DNA of 46,014 nt, from positions 1-46,014 of IMG/VR virus record IMGVR_UViG_3300032893_003189. One strand, 5' to 3'. The notes beneath the pieces are model-generated. The model worked only from the letters and a program-made list of their open reading frames with translations. It was not told where the DNA came from and did not search any database. Numbering within the stretch: the stretch's first letter is position 1; each line of letters begins with the position of its first letter. Shown piece after piece: positions 38,268 to 45,522 of the stretch. This stretch comes from a virus. Position numbers and translations under genes: made by a program.

Positions 38268-40264
38268 TGCGAGCGAAGATTGCAGCAGCGGTAATTATCT
38301 CTCTCTGGTTCGCAGTCCCGGTATGGGCGCAAGGACCAGCCGGAAACTGCTTCCAGTACCAACCTGGTACCGGCGGGCAATTCTGCGTAAATACCGGGTC
38401 GCTTTCGGGCTGGTACAACCTGTCAGGCGACGTTGCTAACGTGAACGGAACGCCGCAATGCAGCCCGACCCATACGAGTCAGTGCGGAAAGCTGACCGTC
38501 CGGGGACTCAACGGCATTCCTCTCGCCGTTGCGACGCCAGCCAACGGTCAAACCTATTGTTTCAATGCCGTGGACGGCCAGATGGACCCGTGCGGCACTA
38601 TCCCTTCGGGCTACAAGATTCCGACGCCGTTCCCGACTCCCACGAACATAGGGAATCATTGTGCGGTGGCTCAGAACGGTCCAGTGCTTACGGCGGCGGG
38701 CAGCACGTTCACCTACCCGGCGCCGCCGGATCAACTGTACGTATTTCAAGCCGATGAATTGATTTTCATGTGGGACGTGCTGACCACCAATGCGACTTCA
38801 GCGGTATCGGTGACGATGGCCGACCAGCAGAATAACCAATATTACTGTCTGGCGACCGGCACTACCCTGACGCCGCAACCCGCGCAGACGCAGTGGTCAT
38901 TTATCTGCGTCGTCAACCCCCTAAACAGCACTGTCGGGGGTGCCGATCAATGGACTGTTACCGCCGCAGCGGCCGGTACGACTGTCCAGAGCGTTACCGG
39001 TGGGTTAGCTGTCGAAGGTACCAACGTCAGTGGCATCGACACTACCGGGATCGTGCCTTTCCCTTTCGGCACAGGTACTACCGGATCGACAGGCAGTTCG
39101 CCAGCCACTAATTCCAATGATCTGGTCTTGGGGGTCGTGTTGGCTGACGCGCAGGTGCGCACCGGAACGATTAGCGATGTTCCCGGGAGTAATGTCAGTT
39201 GGAAGCAACTGCCAGTCGGCTACGACACGGCGGGCAATACGTTCATCCCGGCTTATGGGATCAACAATCCCGGCGGCATCATAGGCTTCACGGTGCAGTT
39301 TTTGGGACCGTCAGGGATTCCGGCGCCGACCGTGAGTGCAGATTGGGCGGGCAATGTATTCGCCATGCAGTGCGGAACGCCCGTCACGCCGACTGTAACG
39401 CCATCTCCTACGGTTACAGTAACCGTAACCGCTACACCCACTTCGACCACGACGACGACACCCACTGCCACCGCGACATCCACCGCAGCCACGCCGACTA
39501 TGACGCTCAGCCCGACCGCTACTATCAGCCCGACTACGACCATGACGGTAACGGTGACGGCAACTATATCGCCAACAGCGACTATTTCTCCCACCGCCAC
39601 CATCTCACCTACGGCAACAATAACCCCTACGCCTATTCCGATCGCGTTCGTGACGGCAGCCGCTTCGGGTCCAATTACGGTGGTCCCAGCGGTGCCGGGC
39701 ATCACCTCTGGCTATATGATGCTCGCGCAAGTGAATTCGCCAACGTGCGTCATCTCGAACCCCGGCGGATGGACTCTCCTCCAAGTTGTATCGACCGGCC
39801 AGATTTGGTGCCGAATCGCGGACAGCAGCGATGCCTCGGCGTCGAGCTACAGTTTCACCAATCAAGCAGGTTGCACCGGCAGTCTGATTGATTCGACCTA
39901 CGGACGAATCAGTGTCTTTTCAGGTACAAACGACTGTGCGAACTTCGATACTGTGGCTAACCCTAGCTCCGGCACGTCGCAGACGTTGATCGCGCCGAAC
40001 GGGACCGCTCATTATTCCAACGATGCGACGGAAGTGTTCTATTGGGGCGGGTACGGAACCGGAACGTTGAACGGTACTCCGGGGGGACTGACGCTGGCTT
40101 ATCGAAACGCGACCGGGCAGCCGACCGGCGGAGGAGACGGAGGCGCGGCGTTTTACGACTTGAGCGTTCCCTTGGGCAACACGGGGAATCCGCAGATCAC
40201 TCAAACTATAAACCAGAATTGGCAGGCGTTTCGCGTGATGATCGAGAATGCGAATCCGCATTAA
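38267..40264 (+). CDS. secreted Thr-rich modular protein B, 665 aa
   Basis: Signal peptide RAKIAAAVIISLWFAVPVWA cleaved before QGP. Then come a domain with paired Cys, and a beta-sandwich-like module (about residues 150-370; FMWDVLTTNATSAVSVTMAD, ATNSNDLVLGVVLADA, NVFAMQCGT). A Thr-rich linker of about 90 residues with PTATISPT repeats follows, then a second beta module (IAFVTAAASGPITVVPAV... to the end). The first module shares its GG(A/F)D and FA-CGT landmarks with the C-terminal module of protein C. The layout is domain-linker-domain as in adhesins or tail appendages. Confidence 0.6.
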   Translation: MRAKIAAAVIISLWFAVPVWAQGPAGNCFQYQPGTGGQFCVNTGSLSGWYNLSGDVANVNGTPQCSPTHTSQCGKLTVRGLNGIPLAVATPANGQTYCFNAVDGQMDPCGTIPSGYKIPTPFPTPTNIGNHCAVAQNGPVLTAAGSTFTYPAPPDQLYVFQADELIFMWDVLTTNATSAVSVTMADQQNNQYYCLATGTTLTPQPAQTQWSFICVVNPLNSTVGGADQWTVTAAAAGTTVQSVTGGLAVEGTNVSGIDTTGIVPFPFGTGTTGSTGSSPATNSNDLVLGVVLADAQVRTGTISDVPGSNVSWKQLPVGYDTAGNTFIPAYGINNPGGIIGFTVQFLGPSGIPAPTVSADWAGNVFAMQCGTPVTPTVTPSPTVTVTVTATPTSTTTTTPTATATSTAATPTMTLSPTATISPTTTMTVTVTATISPTATISPTATISPTATITPTPIPIAFVTAAASGPITVVPAVPGITSGYMMLAQVNSPTCVISNPGGWTLLQVVSTGQIWCRIADSSDASASSYSFTNQAGCTGSLIDSTYGRISVFSGTNDCANFDTVANPSSGTSQTLIAPNGTAHYSNDATEVFYWGGYGTGTLNGTPGGLTLAYRNATGQPTGGGDGGAAFYDLSVPLGNTGNPQITQTINQNWQAFRVMIENANPH

Positions 40265-40286
40265 ACTGCGGGCTTAGGTTGCTGAG

Positions 40287-42218
40287 ATGAAGAAATCTAT
40301 TGCAATAATCACGGTAGCGTTGCTCTGGCCAGCATCCGCGCTCGCTGTCACGCCAACCTCCACGGCAACCCCAACGGCGGTGCCGGGAGCCGGGTCGGTG
40401 TTTATCGGCAATATTCTCGGCGCATCAATCACGGTCTATTCGCAAGGCTTGACTGGCAACATCCAACCGTACGCGGTCATTTCTGGTGCAAGCACACTTT
40501 TAAGTTCTCCTCAAGGACTCGCAGTAACACCAGCAGGTAAAGTGTGCGTAGCCGATCCGGGTGTTCCTGCTATTTTATGTTACGCAGTTGGCGCGAACGG
40601 GAATGTTGCGCCAAGTCAAAATATCAGTGGCGGAGTGCATACGCTTTTGTCTAGCCCATTTGGTGTGGCTTTTGATTCAAGCGGGAATATCTATGTAATA
40701 GATGCAGGTTCGGGGATGCTTGAATATGCATCAAACGCAAATGGTGACGTTGCACCTATTGCGAACATTACACAAGGTGTTAACGCGGAATGTACAGCTT
40801 CAACAAATCCGTGGCCCTGCTGCACCGGAAATAAAACTGGAACCTGTGTTAGCAATCTCGACCCATATATCAATGGCGGTATCACGGTTGATTCGTCTGG
40901 CAAGATTTACATTTCAGAATTGGGGCAAAGTTCTTCGGAGAACGCAGGGCTTACACGCGACGTAATCAATATTTATGCTGCAAATTCAACTGGGAATGTT
41001 GCACCATCATCTACGGTTACTGGTACTGCTACTTTATTGTGCAATCCATCCGGGATTACGATAGATGCAACCGGAATCACGTATGTTGCTAATGCGTGTT
41101 CTAGCGCCACCGTTAGCCCCGGTGCCGACAGCATCACAGTCTATGCGGCAAACGCCAGTGGCAACGCGGCCCCTATTCGCCAGATCATTGGAGCATCGAC
41201 GACTTTAGTGACACCAGAGTACATGGCACTGGATGCCAGTAACAATCTCTACGAGACGGGAACCGGCGATAATTATCTTGAGTTCGCGGCAGGCGTAACC
41301 GGCAATACCGCCCCGATTGCCACCATCACCGGCAGCCTGACCCAGATAAATGAAGCATTCGGCATCGGCTTGCAGAATCCGACGCCCACGGCGACCGCTA
41401 CCGCTACCGTATCGCCAACCGTGACAACAACACCTTCGCCTACGGCGACAATGATTGCGTCGCCCACCCCTACCGCGAATACTTGTCAAATCGTGCAGAC
41501 AACTCTGCCTACCGCGGCAGCAACCTCGGTCGCCTACTTCCCCGATCCTGTTAACGAGGTCTATATTCAGTCCGGCTCGGCAACGGTGCCAAGCGAGCCA
41601 TTGCTGGGCTGGAGCGTCGCCTTGGATAGCGGCCCCTCGGCATTTTCTGCGACCGCAACCGATCTTCGTGGAAATACGCTGATCTGCATCCCATCGACCG
41701 CGCATGTGGGCGGAAGCGTTGAGTATCACGGCATTTGCGTGACTACTCCGCAATACACCGTCGGCGGGTTTGATCGGTTCACATTAACCATCAACGCGAC
41801 GGGCGCTAACGTCCTTGCTCTCAATCTTGGGCTATTGGAAGTACAGAACTTAAGCGGCCCCGGCGTAATCGGGCCACCAGTGGCAGGCACCTTCAATCCC
41901 GCCACCAGCCAAAACATGGCCGTCAACAATATCAATGATTTCATCTTCGGAACGGCGGTAGGCGCGGGCGACTCGTCATGGTCCGCTGGTTCCTTGACCG
42001 GCGGTTTCACTGCCGTATCCGATGTGTACGACGGCTACAATACGTACTGGGCAGTCTATAAAATCGGGGCGCCGAGCGGGTTCGCTCAGTTCACGATCGG
42101 CCCCAATAGTGGCCTCCAAGCGTGGAATACGCAGATGTTCGCGGCTACGTGCGGGACGCTGCGCCCGGTTAGTGCGCTGCCGCATGGCACTACGCGCATG
42201 TGGTCGTGGGGCTGGTAA
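40287..42218 (+). CDS. secreted NHL-propeller and Thr-rich protein C, 643 aa
   Basis: Signal peptide KKSIAIITVALLWPASALA. Residues 35-355 are about six NHL/SMP-30-like repeats (SSPQGLAVTPAGKVCVAD, LSSPFGVAFDSSGNIYVIDAG, GGITVDSSGKIYISELG, PSGITIDATGITYVANAC), typical of a six-bladed beta-propeller that binds proteins or ligands. A short Thr/Pro linker and a C-terminal beta module (VSPT...ATCGT), paralogous to the first module of protein B, follow. The propeller DNA (about 40500-41150) is distinctly more AT-rich than the rest, suggesting recent import. Possibly a receptor-binding or host-surface protein. Confidence 0.6.
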   Translation: MKKSIAIITVALLWPASALAVTPTSTATPTAVPGAGSVFIGNILGASITVYSQGLTGNIQPYAVISGASTLLSSPQGLAVTPAGKVCVADPGVPAILCYAVGANGNVAPSQNISGGVHTLLSSPFGVAFDSSGNIYVIDAGSGMLEYASNANGDVAPIANITQGVNAECTASTNPWPCCTGNKTGTCVSNLDPYINGGITVDSSGKIYISELGQSSSENAGLTRDVINIYAANSTGNVAPSSTVTGTATLLCNPSGITIDATGITYVANACSSATVSPGADSITVYAANASGNAAPIRQIIGASTTLVTPEYMALDASNNLYETGTGDNYLEFAAGVTGNTAPIATITGSLTQINEAFGIGLQNPTPTATATATVSPTVTTTPSPTATMIASPTPTANTCQIVQTTLPTAAATSVAYFPDPVNEVYIQSGSATVPSEPLLGWSVALDSGPSAFSATATDLRGNTLICIPSTAHVGGSVEYHGICVTTPQYTVGGFDRFTLTINATGANVLALNLGLLEVQNLSGPGVIGPPVAGTFNPATSQNMAVNNINDFIFGTAVGAGDSSWSAGSLTGGFTAVSDVYDGYNTYWAVYKIGAPSGFAQFTIGPNSGLQAWNTQMFAATCGTLRPVSALPHGTTRMWSWGW

Positions 42219-42760
42219 TGGCTGAGGAACAGGCACCGCCAGTCGCCAATGCGATGACGCTCATTTCGATTCTATCGCGGGCGCCTACATGGCTTGCGGT
42301 CGGGATCGTGGGCGTACCAAGTCTAGTCGCAATCGCTGCCGTTTCGTTCCTCTGCTGGCTGGATTACCATCAGACGCTCATCTCGGACGGTAAATTAAGC
42401 GAAGTCGTCACGGCCATTGGTGACCATGACAAAAAAGACGATCCGCTCCGGGCGGGCATCCAAGTTCAATGGCAGAAGATGAACGAAAATACCGTAATGG
42501 AAGCCGAACAGCGGGAGCGTGAGCTTGCGGTAGCGGAAGTGGCGTGCGAGACCGGAGCGCGCGGCAATGAGACGATTAAATTACGGTGCGAACAGGCCGC
42601 CCGCAGGGATTCTATCGCCCTCGCGAAGCCGAGCGCGATGCCGTCGCCCAAGATAGTTGTCCACCGCGCTCAGGCCCATCACGACAGACTTTATGCGGGA
42701 CCGACTCGGATAGGTCCAATCTCATCTCCGACTGCAATAGAAGCGACCGCGCAGCCGTGA
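42218..42760 (+). CDS. membrane-anchored protein, possible i-spanin or holin-like, 180 aa
   Basis: TAATG junction with protein C. An N-terminal hydrophobic helix (TWLAVGIVGVPSLVAIAAVSFLCWL, about residues 25-50) is followed by a charged helical region (EAEQRERELAVAEVACETGARGNETIKLRCEQAARRDS). One transmembrane segment plus a periplasmic-type coiled coil recalls inner-membrane spanins (Rz-like), but other phage membrane proteins share this layout. Confidence 0.45.
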   Translation: MAEEQAPPVANAMTLISILSRAPTWLAVGIVGVPSLVAIAAVSFLCWLDYHQTLISDGKLSEVVTAIGDHDKKDDPLRAGIQVQWQKMNENTVMEAEQRERELAVAEVACETGARGNETIKLRCEQAARRDSIALAKPSAMPSPKIVVHRAQAHHDRLYAGPTRIGPISSPTAIEATAQP

Positions 42761-42899
42761 CAGGAAAGGACACGGCCCATCGGCGGGGGGGGACGCCAAT
42801 GGGCCGCTTAATGTCCAACCCGGTCAAGCGTTCCGGGTTCGGCTTGGAGGATCGTGAACAAGTGCATGATGCCAGACTAGATCGCCGGGAGCAATAGCG

Positions 42900-43409
42900 A
42901 TGCTGGAGCTTGATTATCCGCTCGATTTCATGGAAGCAATCAACCGCTGCCTGACGGATGAGGGCGGCTACGTGTGCGACCCGAACGATCCCGGTGGCGA
43001 GACGAATTGGGGCATCAGCAAGCGCAGCTACCCGGACATGGATATTAAGGCTCTCACGCGCGAGGGGGCCATCGCTATCTATTACCGGGATTGGTGGGAT
43101 CACTACGGGTACGGGCAGATTCGCGCCGGCCTGAGCGGCAAGGTCATGGAGGTTGCCATCAACCAAGGGCCGCATTCGGCCGCATTGGCGTTGCAGCGGG
43201 CTTTGCGCGCCGTCAGCCGGAATTTGTTCACGCAAGAGGACGGAATTCTCGGCAAGGAGACTTTAGCCGCGGTAAACAGCTACGCCGCCCCGGATGCCTT
43301 AATTGCGGCCTTCCGAAGCGAGGCGGCTGCCATTTACCGGATGATCGTGCAGGCCAAGCCCACCAGCCAGCAATACTTGCGAGGCTGGCTGAATCGGGCG
43401 TATAGATAG
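42900..43409 (+). CDS. GH108-type muramidase (endolysin), 169 aa
   Basis: Peptidoglycan hydrolase for host lysis. Residues 20-46 have D-E-G-G-Y-V-C-D-P-N-D-P-G-G-E-T-N-W-G-I-S, the catalytic signature of glycosyl hydrolase family 108 (Glu21 as catalytic acid). ALALQRALRAVSRNLFTQEDGILGKETLAAVN in the second half is the peptidoglycan-binding-3 motif usual in this family. No signal peptide is present, so release needs a holin. The gap 42761-42899 holds no supported gene. Confidence 0.85.
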   Translation: MLELDYPLDFMEAINRCLTDEGGYVCDPNDPGGETNWGISKRSYPDMDIKALTREGAIAIYYRDWWDHYGYGQIRAGLSGKVMEVAINQGPHSAALALQRALRAVSRNLFTQEDGILGKETLAAVNSYAAPDALIAAFRSEAAAIYRMIVQAKPTSQQYLRGWLNRAYR

Positions 43410-43424
43410 CGATGGGAGGATTCT

Positions 43425-43679
43425 ATGGGCACGAAACCTTGGTACATGAGCCAGACGATCATTTGCGCGGGCCTCGGCATGGTGGTTGCACTGGCAAAAA
43501 CGATCTTCCATCTCAACATTACGGACTCGCAGAATGCCGAGCTTATCAGCCAGGGAACCAATATCCTGCTGATTCTATTTGGCGCAGGGGCGATACATGG
43601 ACGAATCAAGACCAGCACGGCAATCGACGGCACGGCGGCTGCTGACAAGGTTAGCGGCAAGCTCACTCTGCATTCTTAG
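43425..43679 (+). CDS. holin-like protein with two membrane segments, 84 aa
   Basis: Two hydrophobic helices: TIICAGLGMVVALAKTIFHL and NILLILFGAGAIHG, separated by an acidic turn, with a charged C-terminus. The size, topology and position after the endolysin fit a class II holin, which would form the inner-membrane lesion. The sequence (GTKPWYMSQTII) is similar in style to known phage holins. Confidence 0.65.
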   Translation: MGTKPWYMSQTIICAGLGMVVALAKTIFHLNITDSQNAELISQGTNILLILFGAGAIHGRIKTSTAIDGTAAADKVSGKLTLHS

Positions 43680-43845
43680 CGGGTGCTTTGTGTTCCAGCC
43701 CGCACCATTGCCGCCGGAATGCCCATCTCTGGATGCCATCCGGCAGTTCAAGCCGATTACTTACGCACAGGGATGCCCGAAATCGGCGGGGCTGTGCCTG
43801 AATGAACATGACACGGAAACGCTGAACAGGCTGATTGTGCCATGA
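43597..43845 (+). CDS. lipoprotein, candidate o-spanin (Rz1-like), 82 aa
   Basis: The gene starts within the 3' end of the holin (83-nt overlap). It holds TRLAASSLCILSGCFVFQPAPLPPECP: a lipobox I-L-S-G-C followed by a Pro-rich mature region, as in outer-membrane spanin subunits. Cys residues further on (QGCPKSAGLC) could form disulfides. The nested position next to the holin supports a lysis role; two other lipoproteins downstream are alternatives. Confidence 0.5.
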   Translation: MDESRPARQSTARRLLTRLAASSLCILSGCFVFQPAPLPPECPSLDAIRQFKPITYAQGCPKSAGLCLNEHDTETLNRLIVP

Positions 43846-43882
43846 TCGAAATAGACTGGCCGGGGTTTAAGGTGAGGAAGCC

Positions 43883-44062
43883 ATGATCGTGACAATATGG
43901 TATTGCCGTAAGTGTGATCGGGCACTAAAAACTGACCCGCCCGGCATTTTTGCGCCCCGATGTCATTGCCAGATTCCTCAACTCCCAAAATCCGAAAACT
44001 ATTCTGTGTTAGACGATCCCGGACCGTCAGATGATGGCGGAGGCCAGAGAATAGCCGCATGA
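43883..44062 (+). CDS. small zinc-ribbon protein, 59 aa
   Basis: GTGAGGA precedes the ATG. N-terminal WYCRKCDRALK and downstream RCHCQIP give a C-x2-C plus C-x-C pattern for one zinc ion. The C-terminus is acidic and Gly-rich. Similar mini zinc-binding proteins occur at 855, 11561, 13903 and 44106 in this genome. Confidence 0.5.
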   Translation: MIVTIWYCRKCDRALKTDPPGIFAPRCHCQIPQLPKSENYSVLDDPGPSDDGGGQRIAA

Positions 44063-44105
44063 GCCACTGGTCCAGTTAAGGTGAAGAAGGGAGGCACACC
44101 ATAAC

Positions 44106-44336
44106 ATGAGTTTCATCGTGCAAAGAGGGCAGGAACGTTGCTATCGAGTTATCGAAATGCCCCCGATCCGCCTTGCGGGTAAATTTGACCCTACCGAACT
44201 GCCGGTAATGAGAACGTTGACGCTCCACGTAAAGCGATTCCAGCCGCACAATTTATTGCCCGATTGCGTAGAATGCTTCGAGCCACTTGAAGAACATCTT
44301 GTCGCGGACTGTCAGACTTGCCTTGGTACTTTATGA
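44106..44336 (+). CDS. small Cys-rich protein, 76 aa
   Basis: Mostly beta N-terminus (YRVIEMPPIRLAGKFDPTELPVMRTLTLHVKRF) followed by CVECF and CQTC, which form a likely zinc knuckle. It is coupled by a TATGA overlap with the next gene. Unknown function. Confidence 0.5.
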   Translation: MSFIVQRGQERCYRVIEMPPIRLAGKFDPTELPVMRTLTLHVKRFQPHNLLPDCVECFEPLEEHLVADCQTCLGTL

Positions 44337-44563
44337 CCCACTGGTCCACCCATCGCGTCAACGACGACTTCCCGAAGCTGCCGTTCTACATCGCGGCGGT
44401 AGTGATCGCGCTGTTGGTGCTGTGGCTGTGCGGGTGCGCGCCAAGCGGGCCAACTGTCGCTGCTGAGATATTGCACGCGCAAACCGTGAGAGATCGAGAG
44501 TATTTGGCGCAATCAACCCCTACTGCGACCGTTCAGCCGTGCCCACGGGGTAGCCATGAATGA
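44333..44563 (+). CDS. membrane/lipoprotein-like protein, 76 aa
   Basis: The segment KLPFYIAAVVIALLVLWLCGCAPSG combines a long hydrophobic helix with an L-C-G-C-A lipobox-like end, so the product is a lipoprotein or an N-terminally anchored membrane protein. The mature part (AEILHAQTVRDREYLAQ) is helical. It may be a second spanin-type component. The ATG at 44333 is preferred to the upstream frame. Confidence 0.5.
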   Translation: MTHWSTHRVNDDFPKLPFYIAAVVIALLVLWLCGCAPSGPTVAAEILHAQTVRDREYLAQSTPTATVQPCPRGSHE

Positions 44564-44762
44564 TATTGCCGCCCAAGCGTCCGAAGCGGAGATTAGAGAA
44601 GGGCGGCGTAGGTGCTGGTCGCCGCCCTGTGGACGAACTGCGTGGTTTACTGAATGGACAGGTTGGCATTGGTGCTGGCGACATATCTTGCGGGAAATTC
44701 GAGTAAGCGAAAACAATAAATGGATGACGATTCGGAGTATCAGGCTGCGATGGCCCTATTAA
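44556..44762 (+). CDS. hypothetical Trp/Cys-rich protein, 68 aa
   Basis: Overlaps both neighbours. The sequence has RCWSPPCGRTAWFTEWTGWHWCWRHI, with many Trp and Cys/His, possibly metal-binding. No family is recognised; moderate support from packing. Confidence 0.4.
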   Translation: MNDIAAQASEAEIREGRRRCWSPPCGRTAWFTEWTGWHWCWRHILREIRVSENNKWMTIRSIRLRWPY

Positions 44763-45046
44763 CCCGGCCCGTCCTCCTCTCTCTAGTGCTGGCGCTATGC
44801 GCGGGGTGTTCCCTGTTCCAGCCGAGCGCGCGAACGTCATCCACTCAAGTCGATCCAGCGCCGGGGTACTGCACGGCAGGCTGGTTCAAGGATGGCATCC
44901 CTTGGGACGCTACCACCGTGGTTTGGGGCTGCACCGACGATTACGGCAGCACGACCTACGAGTCGCCGGGAATGAGCGGCTCGGTCGCAAAGGACGTTTT
45001 CGGGGACTTGGGGACTATTGTAACGCCCACCTTGCCGATACAATAA
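44720..45046 (+). CDS. lipoprotein, 108 aa (or 98 aa)
   Basis: Signal with lipobox: RPVLLSLVLALCAGCSLFQPS, cleavage before the Cys of A-G-C. The mature part has Cys residues (APGYCTAGWF, VVWGCTDDYGS) that may pair. A second ATG at 44750 gives the shorter form that starts directly before the hydrophobic run and is equally likely. Outer-membrane lipoproteins in this position may act in lysis or in superinfection exclusion. Confidence 0.55.
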   Translation: MDDDSEYQAAMALLTRPVLLSLVLALCAGCSLFQPSARTSSTQVDPAPGYCTAGWFKDGIPWDATTVVWGCTDDYGSTTYESPGMSGSVAKDVFGDLGTIVTPTLPIQ

Positions 45047-45066
45047 TTAAACGTAAGGAGAGACCA

Positions 45067-45357
45067 ATGGACTTCGACAAGGAAGATATCAGGGTATGGT
45101 GCATCGGTCCTGATGGGACTGAGTATTACGCCGCTCATTCCGAAGCAGAAATGCGGCAGTTCTATATAGAGATGGTCGGCAAGGAACAGGCTGAGGAGGA
45201 CTTTGCCGCCGATTTTACTGAAGTTCCAAGCTCCAAACTTGACGAGGAATTTGATGAGCTTGATGAGTCGGGGAAAGTGATAGGCCGAACGACTTGGCGA
45301 AAACGAATTGCGGTAGAAACCAGGATTCCCACACAAATTGCGAGCGGCTACAACTGA
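45067..45357 (+). CDS. hypothetical acidic protein, 96 aa
   Basis: AAGGAGAGA ribosome-binding site before the ATG at 45067; the longer upstream frame would overlap the lipoprotein gene. The protein is acidic (FDKEDIRVWCIGPDGTEYYAAHSEAEM; EEDFAADFTEVPSSKLDEEFDELDESGKV) and probably compact. Codon use is more AT-rich than in the late operon. Function unknown. Confidence 0.55.
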   Translation: MDFDKEDIRVWCIGPDGTEYYAAHSEAEMRQFYIEMVGKEQAEEDFAADFTEVPSSKLDEEFDELDESGKVIGRTTWRKRIAVETRIPTQIASGYN

Positions 45358-45522
45358 CTGCGCCGCCAGTGGGCATTGGCATTTCCCGGTAAGCCGTGGA
45401 TGATAGGAGACCGCAAACCGACAGCGCAGGAAATAGGAATAGGAAGATCGCTACAAGGGGATGCGCGCCGCGCACTTGGAAAGAATTGACTTAACCGGCC
45501 ACTGGCCGCATGGAGGAGAACA

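Noticed and set aside
37889-39705. Val-rich minus-strand ORFs and Asp/His-rich plus-strand ORFs over the Thr-rich linkers
   Set aside because: Thr/Pro/Ala codon repeats automatically produce Val/Gly-rich and Asp/His-rich shadow frames. The Thr-rich frames have signal peptides and folded domains on either side.
17740-41480. Diversity-generating retroelement acting on the Thr-rich repeats or tail genes
   Set aside because: No reverse transcriptase gene and no template/variable repeat pair with adenine-biased differences are visible.
42586-42897. 103-codon plus-strand ORF, or its last 32 codons from 42799, as an Rz1-type nested gene
   Set aside because: There is no lipobox or signal peptide and the first half only shadows the membrane-anchored gene. 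The 32-codon part has a weak ribosome-binding site, so it is not supported.
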